Below, piece by piece: positions 48,862 through 57,672 of a stretch of DNA of 64,000 nt. The notes below the pieces were generated by a model. The model searched no databases. It saw nothing but the letters and a program-made list of their open reading frames with translations, and was not told the origin of the DNA. Made by a program: the position numbers and the translations under genes. This DNA comes from Acidobacteria bacterium AB60 (lineage in GTDB: Bacteria > Acidobacteriota > Terriglobia > Terriglobales > Acidobacteriaceae): the NCBI GenBank assembly GCA_008682415.1, contig VANK01000003.1, positions 1 to 64,000 of the forward strand. Reading direction: 5' to 3'. How positions within the stretch are numbered: position 1 is the stretch's first letter; every line of letters begins with the position of its first letter.

Positions 48862-50267
48862 TTCGTTGGTTGATCGGGGCCCGCCAGGGCCTCCACGCGG
48901 CTGGTAAACGCACCGTCGCTCATCCGTGTAAACACGCGTTGCCCGGGAACGACTCGCTCCGCGGAGCGAATCAGCACCCCGCTCTCATCCAGCACCAGGG
49001 CATATCCGCGTTCCAGCACAGCCAGAGGCGAAAGCGAGTGCAGGCGCGCTTCCAGTGCCCTCAGCTTCGCCTTCTCCGCGTGAATCGTCCGTTCCATCGC
49101 GCGATCCATTCGGGTGTTGCCCGCCGCGAAATGCTGCAGGGCGTGTGCCAGGCGCTGCCGCGGATCATGCCGCAACACCGCCGCGGAGAGCTGATCCAGT
49201 TGCCGACAAAGTTGCCGCACTCTGTTGCTCTGACAGTCCACCAAGGCCTGGCACCTGTCATCCACCCTTTGTTGGAGTCGATGGATCAACGCCGAAACCC
49301 GCGCCTCCGCCCTGCTGGCCGGAACCCGCCCAAATCGCTGTTGGGCCTGCAGCAGCTGGAACCGCGCCGCCCGCGCTAGACGTCCGCTCACGCCCGCCAG
49401 ATGCTCCGCGATCCGATGCTGAGCCGCGGTGATCAACTCGGCGGCGGCAGAAGGCGTGGGTGCGCGCAAATCGGCCACAAAGTCCGCAATGGTGAAGTCG
49501 GTCTCGTGGCCGATAGCCGAAACCACGGGAAGCTTCGATCCCGCGATGGCGCGAGCCACACGCTCGGAATTGAACGCCGCAAGGTCCTCCAGCGATCCCC
49601 CGCCGCGGGCAATCACGATCACGTCCACCAGACCTGAGGCGTTCAAACTCTTCAGCGCGGCTTCCACCTCGGCTGCGGCGGAGTCGCCCTGTACGGCGGC
49701 GCCGCACAGCAATACGTTCAGTCCGGAATGGCGGCGGCCCGCGATGTTCAGAAAATCCCGGATGACCGCGCCCGTTGGCGAGGTAATGATGCCAACACTC
49801 CGCGGAAACGCCGGCAGAGGCTGCTTCCGGTCCGCTTCGAACAGGCCTTCCGCCTTCAGCTTCTGCTTCAACTGCTCGAATGCCAGTTGCAGCGATCCCG
49901 CGCCCACCGGCTCCATCGTCTCGGCCACAAGCTGCAGTTGTCCGCGCTGGTCATACACGCTTACACGGCCGCGTACCAGTACGTGCAGTCCATCCTCCGG
50001 ACGGAAGCGCAGCAGAACCGCCTGGCGCCGGAACAGCACCACCGGCAGCTGCGCATCCGCGTCTTTGAGCGTGAAATACAAATGGCCGGAGGGCGCCGGG
50101 CGGAAGTTGGAGATCTCGCCCTCCACCCATAAATCCCCGTACCGCTGCTCCACCAGTTCCCGAACCTGGCTGACCAGTTCGCGCACAGGCCAGATGCGCC
50201 GGACCGGACGCGGCTCCTCAAACATGAGGCCGAGCTGCGCCGAAGGTGGATCGGGCCGAGTCACCAT
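48858..50267 (-). CDS. xseA: Exodeoxyribonuclease VII large subunit
   Basis: Nuclease subunit degrading single-stranded DNA, 469 residues. An N-terminal OB-fold (LWVEGEISNFRPAPSGHLYF) is followed by the catalytic domain with IITSPTGAVIRDF, VIVIARGGGSLEDLAAF, ISAIGHETDFTIADFVAD (seen here as VSAIGHETDFTIADF) and DLRAPTPSAAAE, then a coiled-coil tail. The usual partner xseB is not next to it; glmM follows with a 4-nt overlap. The ATG has TACACT five bases upstream and no ribosome site. Confidence 0.96.
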   Translation of the reverse strand: MVTRPDPPSAQLGLMFEEPRPVRRIWPVRELVSQVRELVEQRYGDLWVEGEISNFRPAPSGHLYFTLKDADAQLPVVLFRRQAVLLRFRPEDGLHVLVRGRVSVYDQRGQLQLVAETMEPVGAGSLQLAFEQLKQKLKAEGLFEADRKQPLPAFPRSVGIITSPTGAVIRDFLNIAGRRHSGLNVLLCGAAVQGDSAAAEVEAALKSLNASGLVDVIVIARGGGSLEDLAAFNSERVARAIAGSKLPVVSAIGHETDFTIADFVADLRAPTPSAAAELITAAQHRIAEHLAGVSGRLARAARFQLLQAQQRFGRVPASRAEARVSALIHRLQQRVDDRCQALVDCQSNRVRQLCRQLDQLSAAVLRHDPRQRLAHALQHFAAGNTRMDRAMERTIHAEKAKLRALEARLHSLSPLAVLERGYALVLDESGVLIRSAERVVPGQRVFTRMSDGAFTSRVEALAGPDQPTK

Positions 50268-50272
50268 CTCTG

Positions 50273-50278
50273 AGTGTA
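50273..50278 (-). promoter_or_regulatory. -10 hexamer TACACT of xseA
   Basis: TACACT on the minus strand ends 5 nt before the ATG at 50267 (8 nt before the GTG codon that follows it). No Shine-Dalgarno lies between. Confidence 0.45.
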
Positions 50279-50309
50279 ATCGCCGCGAGTCTGCATTCGC
50301 TTAGACCGC

Positions 50310-50639
50310 CTACTTGCGGCTGGAAACAAGAACCTTGAGCTCGCTGGCAATCTCGTGGAGTCGCGGCACAGATCCCGGATCGGGTTCGGCATCGCCCGCG
50401 TACAGCAGCTCGGCTTCCCGCGCCAGCACCGTGCCCTTGGTCAAGCCAAACGTCCCCAGCACGCCCGCAAGCTTGTGCGCCGCTGCGTTCGCCTGGCCCT
50501 GTTGATCCTTTGACAGTTCGTTCGCCTGCAGCGCGCGCGTGGCAGATTCAATTTGCGAAACGCGTTCCACAATCTGCGGGTGATGTTGTTTCCACAGGCG
50601 GTCGAGCGCCTCGGCCATAGCCTGTTGCGGAGTGCCCAT
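50310..50639 (-). CDS. Hpt-domain phosphotransfer protein
   Basis: A 109-residue helical protein with the Hpt motif AAHKLAGVLGTFGL; H55 is the predicted phosphorylation site. It is a stand-alone histidine phosphotransfer module that would shuttle phosphate between receiver domains. It starts 6 nt after the stop of a CheY-like regulator and lies downstream of a hybrid kinase, all on the same strand, giving kinase, receiver and Hpt parts of a relay. xseA follows after 42 nt with its own promoter candidate. Confidence 0.88.
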   Translation of the reverse strand: MGTPQQAMAEALDRLWKQHHPQIVERVSQIESATRALQANELSKDQQGQANAAAHKLAGVLGTFGLTKGTVLAREAELLYAGDAEPDPGSVPRLHEIASELKVLVSSRK

Positions 50640-50645
50640 GCGGCC

Positions 50646-51020
50646 TTAGCTCCAACCCAGCACGCCGGCTATCTGGGTGGGCAGGGTGAGGGGATCGAAC
50701 GGCTTGAAGAGAACCGCCTGAACGCCCAGGTCGGCGAACCGGCGCTGGTCATTGCTCTGCACCTTGGCCGTCAGCAGCAACACCGGGATGCTGGCGGTAA
50801 TCGGATTCTTGCGCAGCTCGCGGAAGGTGGAAGGCCCATCCATGCCGGGCATCATTACGTCCAGCAGAATCGCATCGGGGTTGTACTCCGCGGCCCGTAC
50901 CAGGCCCTGTGCTCCCGAGCTGGCAACCGCCACATCCCAACCGGCTACGGTCTCCAGGCTCAGCGCTGCTACCTCGCGAATATCATCTTCATCATCAATA
51001 ATCAGGATCCGGTGAGACAT
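50646..51020 (-). CDS. CheY-like single-domain response regulator
   Basis: A 124-residue receiver domain. Acidic pocket DDEDD at residues 9-13, phospho-acceptor D54 in ILLDVMMPGMDG, the Thr/Ala switch in LLLTAK and Lys in LFKPFDP are all present, so it should be active. No output domain. GGGAG lies 7 nt before the ATG. It sits between the hybrid kinase (113 nt upstream) and the Hpt gene (6 nt downstream) and is the natural partner of the Hpt protein. Confidence 0.92.
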   Translation of the reverse strand: MSHRILIIDDEDDIREVAALSLETVAGWDVAVASSGAQGLVRAAEYNPDAILLDVMMPGMDGPSTFRELRKNPITASIPVLLLTAKVQSNDQRRFADLGVQAVLFKPFDPLTLPTQIAGVLGWS

Positions 51021-51133
51021 AAGACAGCTCCCGTCGGCAGCCTCAAGCGTACAGTTCCGTCTGCGCCACGTACGCGATCCTGATCTGAGCCAGAATGAAA
51101 CGCACTCTGGTGCAAATCGGAGCAGCCGGATCG

Positions 51134-54100
51134 CTAAACAGTCCGGTCGCCGGAAACAATTGAGGGGGCCTCTTCCAACATCTGACGCGAATTACGCAGC
51201 AACGTCAAGACCAAAGCTTCAAGCTGTTGCGGTTGGACCCGCGCCTTGGTCAGGAAGTGCGTAGGCCCGAGCGTCAGTTGCCTCCGTTCTTCCTCGCCCA
51301 GGTCGCGCCCTGAGTACACCACCAGGGGCAGGTTCGCCAGCCCGTTCTGCTGGCGCAGCCAGTCCACCACGTTGAACCCATCGCCATCCGGCAGCCCAAT
51401 ATCCAGCACCACCAGGTGCGGCTGCTGCGTAAAACACGCGTCCAGCGCCGCCTGCCGCGTCTGGGCGATGGTCACCGCAATCGATTCGCGCGAAAACACA
51501 TCGGCGATCACATTGGCCAGGTCCAGGTCATCCTCCACCACCAGGACCCGCGCCGTCTCGCCCGGAGCGCATAGAACCCGCGCCAGTTCGTGCACCAGCG
51601 CATTTTCCTCCACCGGCTTGGTTACCAGTCCTTCGGCTTCCGAAGGCAGCTCCGCGGGGTTCTGGTCGGCCACGCTCAGCAGAACCACCGGAACGCGGCG
51701 TTCCTCGTCAGGACGACGCAGAAGCCGCAGTACCTCCCATCCATTCATTCCATCCAGCGAGGTGTCGACCAGGATGGCGTGCACGCCGTTCTGCGCCGCT
51801 GCCACAGTCTCGTCCACCGTGGTCGCCTCCACCACCCGGTATCCATGGCGCGATAGTTTCTCCACCACTACCGGCCGCGTCGCATCATTGGCATCGGCCA
51901 GCAGTACCGTTCCATGCCCCGTGATCTCCGGGGTTGGAAGCGCTCCGGTCGGTTGCGGCGCGTAGGGCAGGAACATGCGGAACGTGGAGCCGCGTACAGG
52001 GTTCCGTTCCGCCCAGATCTTGCCCGAATGCTGGGTAACGATCGAGCGGCAGATCGCCAGTCCCAGCCCGCTCCCGCCCTTCTGCCGGGAATCCGAAGCG
52101 TCCACCTGCTGGAATCTTCCGAAGATTGCCTCGAGTTTGTCGGCGGGAATGCCACGCCCCTGGTCGATGACCGAGAGCGTTACGCCGGAGGAGCCCGGCC
52201 GCATCATGATCGAAACGCCGGAGCCGGGCGGCGAGAACTTCACCGCATTCGACAGAAGATTCGTCAGCACCTGCAGCAGGCGGTCGGGATCGCCGGAGAT
52301 CTCCACCTGGGTCGTGTCGTGAATCAATTGCACTCCGGCCGCGTCGGCTACCGGTTGCATGCCGTCAATCGCCTGCCGCACCACCTCCGATAGCTGGATC
52401 TGCCGGAACATGATCGGCTCACGCCCGCTCTGGATGCGTTCCAGATCCAGAATGTCATTGATCAGCCGCACCAGCCGGTCGGAGTTGGTGACCGCGATAC
52501 GGAGCAGATTTGCGGCTTTGTCGTTGATCTGGCCAAGAATGCCCGAAGTCAGCAGACCCAGGGCGCCGCGAATCGAGGTCAGCGGCGTGCGCAGTTCGTG
52601 ACTCACTGTTGAGATGAACTCGTCCTTCAACCGGTCCAGAGCGTACCGCTGGCTGATGTCGCGGAAGCTCAGCACCGAGCCCGAGAAGCGCCCCTGGTCC
52701 ATGATCGGCGTAAAGAAGTACTCGGCGGGAACAGGCGTGCCGTCCATCCGGTAGATGGTGTCTTCGCCGGCCGCCGCCACCTGCAGCGAGGTGGCCTTGC
52801 GCAACGCGCAATCCGGGCCGCAGCGGTTGCTGGCGCGCGCTGACCCGTGCAGCAAATCATGAATCGGTTGCCCCGTCAGGCGTGCCGCCGCAGCGCCCAT
52901 CAGGCGCCCTGCCGCGGGATTGGCAAAACTTACCATCCCATGACGATCGATACCGCAGATGCCGTCGGCGACCGAGTCAAGCAGGATCTCCTGCTGCCGG
53001 TAAAGCTCATCGGCGCGGCCCCGCTCGCGCGAGCGGGCCATCATCTGCCCCAGCGATGCCCCGACCGTCTCAATCGCTGCCAGAGCCTCGGAGTCCTCGC
53101 GGAGCCGAAGGTGAGAGTAAAACTCCAGCACGGCCAGCACGCGGTTCCCCACCCGCACCGGGACAGCCCACCCCGAAACCATGCCGTGCCGCAGCGCAAC
53201 CTCGGTGCGTGCATCCGGACGAACCGCCGGCAGATCGGCCAACCAGACCGGGCGCCCTTCCTGCCAGACCCGTCCCGGCAGGTCCGTGCCCACCTGCAGC
53301 GGGCGCCCCATGCTCTCCTGGATAATCGCGTCCGGATGGCCTCCGGGTGCGCCCCAGGCGGCGAAGAAGCCCAGCTTCCGCTCGTCCGCGTGCACCTCCC
53401 AGGTCACCGCCAGATCCCATCCCTGCGACACGCAGATCGCCTCCAGAATGCGGGTGGCCGCGGCCTCCGGTGAAGCGTTTTCCCCAACAATCTGGCTGAC
53501 CACCAGTTGCAGGGCCAGCCGGTGCTCGCGCTGCTTCTGCTGGGTCACGTCGCGCAGCAGGCAGCGCACCGCCAGGGGATTGCCCGCCTTCTGCCGCTGG
53601 CTCAGGCTCAGCTCGAACTCCAGAATCCGCCCATCCGCGGTGTGATTTCGAAGCGGCGCCCGGTCGATCATCTCGCCGTCCAGAGCCCGGCGGAACAGCG
53701 CCGCTACCTCGGCCCGGCATTCCGCTCCGAAGAGCTCCTCGAACGAGTTCAGGTCCATCAGCGCCGAATGGCTGATCCCGAAGGAACGCTTCCACGCAGG
53801 GTTCGCGTACAGAAAACGCCCCGTGGTGCTCAGCGTCGCGATCATCTCCGTCGAGTTCTCGAACAGATCGCGATAGCGCTCCTGCGATTCCCGTGTCGCC
53901 TGCTCCTGGCGGACTGTGGCGCTCAGATCCAGGCCCACCACCACCAGCCCCTGCATCGCCCCATACTCGTCGCGCCGCGCCGAGATGTGCAGCGCAACCG
54001 GGAACGTCGCCCCGTCCTTCCGCCGGAACTGCGCCTCGAAGCTGGGCACCTGGCTCGGTGCCAGATTCCGCACCGTCCCCATCAGCGTCGTCAGCCGCTC

Positions 54101-54583
54101 CAGCGGGGTCATGTCGGGATTCGGTTCGATTCCCGCCAGGCGCTGTAACTCCGTGATCAGGCGCGGCCCTTCGTCCACCCCAAGGATCTCAGTCGTCCGC
54201 GGTGTTCCCACCAGCTCTTCCGCGTGAAAGCCCAGCAGCCGCTCGGCCGCCGGGTTCATGTGCGTGATCGCTCCGTCCAGCCCGATCGCGATCACCATCG
54301 GCCCCGCGGAATCGAAGATCTCCCGGTGCGCGCCCGAAAGAATCTCCTTCGCATCCGTGCGAAGAAAGATCAGCCGCAGCGCGATGATGACGATCGCCAG
54401 CGTGAAGGCGCCTTCGAAGTAGCCGTAGCGGCCTCCCCGCAGCCGGGCCTCCAGCGTGATCCCCGCCGACAGCAGCAGAACACACGGAGCCACCACGTTC
54501 CACAGGATGGAAATACGCGGTCGTCTCGGTGTCCCCGGGGGGCGAACCCCTTCGGCTGTAGCTGCGCTGGCCCCTCCGCGCAT
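51134..54583 (-). CDS. Hybrid sensor histidine kinase with two receivers
   Basis: A 1149-residue membrane protein. Domains in order: two N-terminal transmembrane helices (about 25-75), PAS (about 95-215), PAS (225-340), GAF (350-510), PAS (515-635), HisKA with H662 in TVSHELRTPLTS, HATPase (NLLSNAVKFSPPG; DQGRGIP; GGSGLGLAIC), a first receiver (HAILVDTSLDGMNGW) and a second receiver (LVVLDIGLPDGDGF). The second has the full acidic pocket VVEDDLDL; the first begins LLADANDA and may be degenerate. The ATG at 54583 is chosen over 54610 because AGAGGAG lies 5 nt upstream. It heads a run with a CheY-like and an Hpt gene, suggesting a multistep relay. Confidence 0.93.
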   Translation of the reverse strand: MRGGASAATAEGVRPPGTPRRPRISILWNVVAPCVLLLSAGITLEARLRGGRYGYFEGAFTLAIVIIALRLIFLRTDAKEILSGAHREIFDSAGPMVIAIGLDGAITHMNPAAERLLGFHAEELVGTPRTTEILGVDEGPRLITELQRLAGIEPNPDMTPLERLTTLMGTVRNLAPSQVPSFEAQFRRKDGATFPVALHISARRDEYGAMQGLVVVGLDLSATVRQEQATRESQERYRDLFENSTEMIATLSTTGRFLYANPAWKRSFGISHSALMDLNSFEELFGAECRAEVAALFRRALDGEMIDRAPLRNHTADGRILEFELSLSQRQKAGNPLAVRCLLRDVTQQKQREHRLALQLVVSQIVGENASPEAAATRILEAICVSQGWDLAVTWEVHADERKLGFFAAWGAPGGHPDAIIQESMGRPLQVGTDLPGRVWQEGRPVWLADLPAVRPDARTEVALRHGMVSGWAVPVRVGNRVLAVLEFYSHLRLREDSEALAAIETVGASLGQMMARSRERGRADELYRQQEILLDSVADGICGIDRHGMVSFANPAAGRLMGAAAARLTGQPIHDLLHGSARASNRCGPDCALRKATSLQVAAAGEDTIYRMDGTPVPAEYFFTPIMDQGRFSGSVLSFRDISQRYALDRLKDEFISTVSHELRTPLTSIRGALGLLTSGILGQINDKAANLLRIAVTNSDRLVRLINDILDLERIQSGREPIMFRQIQLSEVVRQAIDGMQPVADAAGVQLIHDTTQVEISGDPDRLLQVLTNLLSNAVKFSPPGSGVSIMMRPGSSGVTLSVIDQGRGIPADKLEAIFGRFQQVDASDSRQKGGSGLGLAICRSIVTQHSGKIWAERNPVRGSTFRMFLPYAPQPTGALPTPEITGHGTVLLADANDATRPVVVEKLSRHGYRVVEATTVDETVAAAQNGVHAILVDTSLDGMNGWEVLRLLRRPDEERRVPVVLLSVADQNPAELPSEAEGLVTKPVEENALVHELARVLCAPGETARVLVVEDDLDLANVIADVFSRESIAVTIAQTRQAALDACFTQQPHLVVLDIGLPDGDGFNVVDWLRQQNGLANLPLVVYSGRDLGEEERRQLTLGPTHFLTKARVQPQQLEALVLTLLRNSRQMLEEAPSIVSGDRTV

Positions 54584-54824
54584 CGATCTCCTCTGATATT
54601 GCCGCCGCACAGGCCATCTGCATTAGAACGCAGTTGTTCCCCTTCGAGCCTGCGCGTCCAGCCCACCGGTCGCCCCCGGGTAATCTCCTGTTGTGGCGAA
54701 CTGGTTTGGGTTGCGTTCCTACCTTACACCTTTTGTTCGTCTCTATCGCGGCAAATCGGCCCTCAGCTTCTGTCGCAACACCAGCCGCTCTGCCAATCCG
54801 CCGCCTTGTCGAACTTGCCGCGCT

Positions 54825-55490
54825 CTAGGGAAGAACCTGCTTCACATGCAGGTAAAGCATCACATTCAGCACCAGGGAAACGATCAGCATCGCAAACAGC
54901 AGCAGCGCAAACAGGTTTACCTTGTTCCCGACAGCCTTCAGATCCTCGATCAACTCCTGCTGCTCCAGCGTATTGCGGTCGGTCGCCTCGCGCACCATGT
55001 CCAGCTGGTCTTCCACCCGCTTCAGCGACGAGCTCTGTTCCTGCATCTGCGTCCGCAGGTCCTGGCTGTGCGCCTGCAACTCCGTGATCTGCGTCTGTAC
55101 CGGAGCCAGGTCCACCGTCGGCGACGGCGTCCCGTGCGTCCGCGGCGCGAACAGGTTCGCCACCGCCGTCGCAATGTTGCCGTCAATCAGCGGCAGCAGC
55201 TTGTGGACGAACGGCATCGCCTGCTTCAGCACGCTCATCGCCCGCTGCATGCCGTGATCGTCGGCGCTCGTCCCGCTCAGTGACCGCCCCTGCGGAGGCG
55301 CCGGGCGAAACGCCGGCTCCTGGCCGGCACGCGGCGATCCCATCGGAAGCGGCGATCCCACCGCCCGCGTCCGCGAATCCCGGCTTTCCTGGCCGTGCAC
55401 CTCGTTAATCGTGAGGTCGTTCCGCGCAGGCTCCCGTTGCCAGGTTTCCACCAGGTACGGCTCCTTCCGGGTTTCCTCTGGCTCGATCAT
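54825..55490 (-). CDS. Tail-anchored coiled-coil protein, unrecognised
   Basis: A 221-residue protein. The N-terminal 80 residues are polar and Pro/Arg-rich, probably disordered. A helical segment (VLKQAMPFVHKLLPLIDGNIATAVANLF, split as VLKQAMPFVHKLLPL and IDGNIATAVANLF) follows, then a coiled coil (ITELQAHSQDLRTQMQEQSS onward to about 190) and a single C-terminal transmembrane helix (LFALLLFAMLIVSLVLNVML) with a short tail. This is the layout of a tail-anchored inner-membrane scaffold. Function unknown. AGGA lies 6 nt before the ATG, and TATAGT about 18 nt before it gives an ordinary short leader. Confidence 0.75.
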   Translation of the reverse strand: MIEPEETRKEPYLVETWQREPARNDLTINEVHGQESRDSRTRAVGSPLPMGSPRAGQEPAFRPAPPQGRSLSGTSADDHGMQRAMSVLKQAMPFVHKLLPLIDGNIATAVANLFAPRTHGTPSPTVDLAPVQTQITELQAHSQDLRTQMQEQSSSLKRVEDQLDMVREATDRNTLEQQELIEDLKAVGNKVNLFALLLFAMLIVSLVLNVMLYLHVKQVLP

Positions 55491-55507
55491 AGGTGTCCTA
55501 TCCAAAC

Positions 55508-55513
55508 ACTATA
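55508..55513 (-). promoter_or_regulatory. -10 hexamer TATAGT
   Basis: TATAGT on the minus strand lies 17 nt before the ATG of the coiled-coil gene, leaving room for the AGGA ribosome site. It contrasts with the 5-8 nt spacing seen at the leaderless candidates. Confidence 0.45.
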
Positions 55514-55667
55514 AAGGTGAAATGCTTGCCGTGGCGCCCCCACAGCCCTGAAATGCATCAATTTGGGCTCCAAACCCCTTTGGCTGCCTCAAAAACAGCC
55601 CCTCCCGCCCCGCCGCGCATCCGACCTACAGGAACAAGATCCAAACCACACCCGTCGGAGACCCCTG

Positions 55668-56384
55668 TTGAATCAATTCGTCCAGCACACCGCCAGCGAC
55701 CTCAAACGGCACATCCTCGCTGGCATCATCACCGCCGGCCCGCTCTTTGTCACCTGGCTCCTCTTCACCTTCATCCTCGGCGTCCTCGCCAATGCCGGCC
55801 TGCCCCTCGTCCGCCTCATCGCCGCCCCGTTTCCCGGAACGCTGCTCAGCGCCTCCTGGTTCCAGTACGGCTTGGCCGTCCTGCTCACCGTCGCCGTCTT
55901 TTACGTCGTAGGACGCGCTACCTCCCGCGTCGTAGGCCAGCAGATGTTCGCCCTCTTCGAGGCCTCCCTCGAACGCCTTCCCCTGGTCAACAAGATCTAC
56001 ACCTCCGTCCGCCAGGCCATCGACACCCTCACCGCCAAAAAGGAAAACGGCAGCCAGCGCGTGGTCCTCATCGACTTCCCCCTGAAGGGCCAGAAGTCCA
56101 TCGGCTTCCTCACCCACATCCTCGCCGACACCAGCACCGGCACGCCCGTCGCCGCGGTGCTCGTTCCCCAGGCCATCAACCCCTCGTCGGCCTACCTGCA
56201 GCTCCTGCCCATGGACGCCATCACCGAAACCGACATCACCATGGAGCAGGCCATGAGCATGCTCCTCACCGGCGGCGCCGTCTGCCCCGACGTCATCCGC
56301 TACTCCGCTCCGGTTCCCGCCGCCGTCGACCGGGACGGCGAACCCATCCCCGTCTCCCTCGCCATCGAGTCAGAGGTCCACTGA
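55668..56384 (+). CDS. DUF502 membrane protein
   Basis: A 238-residue protein of PF04367. Two transmembrane helices (GIITAGPLFVTWLLFTFILG and YGLAVLLTVAVFYVVGRATS) are followed by a soluble domain with the family pieces LPLVNKIYTSVRQAIDTL, VVLIDFPLKGQKSIGFLT and VAAVLVPQAINPSSAYLQLL. It acts in the inner membrane; function unknown, although DUF502 proteins are widespread. The start is TTG: GGAG lies 7 nt upstream and the preceding codons are Arg/Pro-rich and not family-like. It converges on the flippase-like gene. Confidence 0.88.
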   Translation: MNQFVQHTASDLKRHILAGIITAGPLFVTWLLFTFILGVLANAGLPLVRLIAAPFPGTLLSASWFQYGLAVLLTVAVFYVVGRATSRVVGQQMFALFEASLERLPLVNKIYTSVRQAIDTLTAKKENGSQRVVLIDFPLKGQKSIGFLTHILADTSTGTPVAAVLVPQAINPSSAYLQLLPMDAITETDITMEQAMSMLLTGGAVCPDVIRYSAPVPAAVDRDGEPIPVSLAIESEVH

Positions 56385-56394
56385 GCCAGTCCCG

Positions 56395-57435
56395 CTAAAC
56401 GCCGCCCTGCTCCGCCACTTCGCTCTCCGACGTCACCTTTCGCAGGCTCACATTCTCCACCTGCGCCCAGATCAGCCCCACCGGCACAATCCCCAGGAAC
56501 GTCACAATCAGCAGCATGGCGGCGCAGGCGGTTGCCGCCTCCGGCCGCACCCCAAAGAACCCCGTGATCGCCGCCGCCACCAGCCCGATCTGCGAAAACC
56601 ACCCGATCACCGGCAGCTGCACCACGCTTGCCCCCCCGCTCACCACCATCAGCAGAACGCAGTTCGCCGGAGACATCCCCGCCAGCTGCGGGCTGTGCAC
56701 GAACGCCTGCGCCACATTCAAGTACGCCGCCGTGATCAGCACCCACATCCCCAGCGACAGCACCACCACCACGGCAAAGTCCGAAAACGACCGAATCGTG
56801 TCCAGCCCCGTCTGGAACGTCCGGATCTTGTGCCCCACCGCCAGCCCCATCTTCTTCGAAACCGTGCCCAGCACGCGCTCGAATCCGGCCGCCAGCGTGT
56901 TTCCCGCCAGGCGCACCGCCGTCAAAAAAAGCGCGCCGCCCGCCGTCCCCGCCAGCCCCCAGTACCCCGCCTTCTTCACCAGCTCCGGATGCGGCATCGA
57001 CCCCGCCGGGGTCAGCACAATCGCGGCCGAAAAGATCAGCGCCATCGCGCCCGCATCCGACAGCCTTTCCACGATGTACACCGCGATCTGCGTGCTCAGC
57101 TCCATCCCCGTCTTCTTGGCCACAAGGTAGGGCCGCACCAGGTCCGCCACGCGCCCAATCAGCGCCACCGCCGTGAACCCCATCACCTGTGTTCCCAGCA
57201 AGGACACCGCCGGCACCCTCCGGTTGTGCCGCAGCAGCCACGCCCACCGGATCGACCGGAACACGTACCCCACATAAATGCACCCCAGCGCAAACACGAT
57301 CTTGCGCCAGTCGGCCATCGCCACCTGTACCTTGAACTCCTCAAAATCGAAGTGGATCCGGTTCCGGCCCCAGAACGCCACGGCCGCCAGAATCAACAGG
57401 ACAACGATGCCAATAATCAACTGCTTCTTCTTCAA
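56395..57435 (-). CDS. UPF0104 / LPG-synthase-TM-type membrane protein
   Basis: A 346-residue protein with eight to nine transmembrane helices of the PF03706 (AglD/MprF-like flippase domain) family: YVGYVFRSIRWAWLLRH, VMGFTAVALIGRVADLVRPY, YIVERLSDAGAMALIF and VVSGGASVVQLPVIGWFSQI (the last with a GG-x-G turn). Members translocate or synthesise lipids; this one lacks the soluble synthase part, so a lipid-flippase-like role is inferred. The TTG start at 57435 is supported by GGAG 5-6 nt upstream. Confidence 0.85.
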   Translation of the reverse strand: MKKKQLIIGIVVLLILAAVAFWGRNRIHFDFEEFKVQVAMADWRKIVFALGCIYVGYVFRSIRWAWLLRHNRRVPAVSLLGTQVMGFTAVALIGRVADLVRPYLVAKKTGMELSTQIAVYIVERLSDAGAMALIFSAAIVLTPAGSMPHPELVKKAGYWGLAGTAGGALFLTAVRLAGNTLAAGFERVLGTVSKKMGLAVGHKIRTFQTGLDTIRSFSDFAVVVVLSLGMWVLITAAYLNVAQAFVHSPQLAGMSPANCVLLMVVSGGASVVQLPVIGWFSQIGLVAAAITGFFGVRPEAATACAAMLLIVTFLGIVPVGLIWAQVENVSLRKVTSESEVAEQGGV

Positions 57436-57672
57436 GAATTCTCCATCGATCTCGCGTTTCTCTTAGTGTACGTTGCGCAATCCTTCGCTCTGCTTCACGG
57501 CCGTGTGAAACCTCATCGCCGATTCGCACCGGTTCGGCCCTCTCCAATCCAATGCACTTTCGTCATGCCTGCCGAAGTCATCCCCGCTCCCTGAAACTGA
57601 TATCGTCGAAACAGGCGAACCCTTGTCGTATCCCGCCCCGACCGGAATCCAATCGATCTGATCAAGGTGGAA

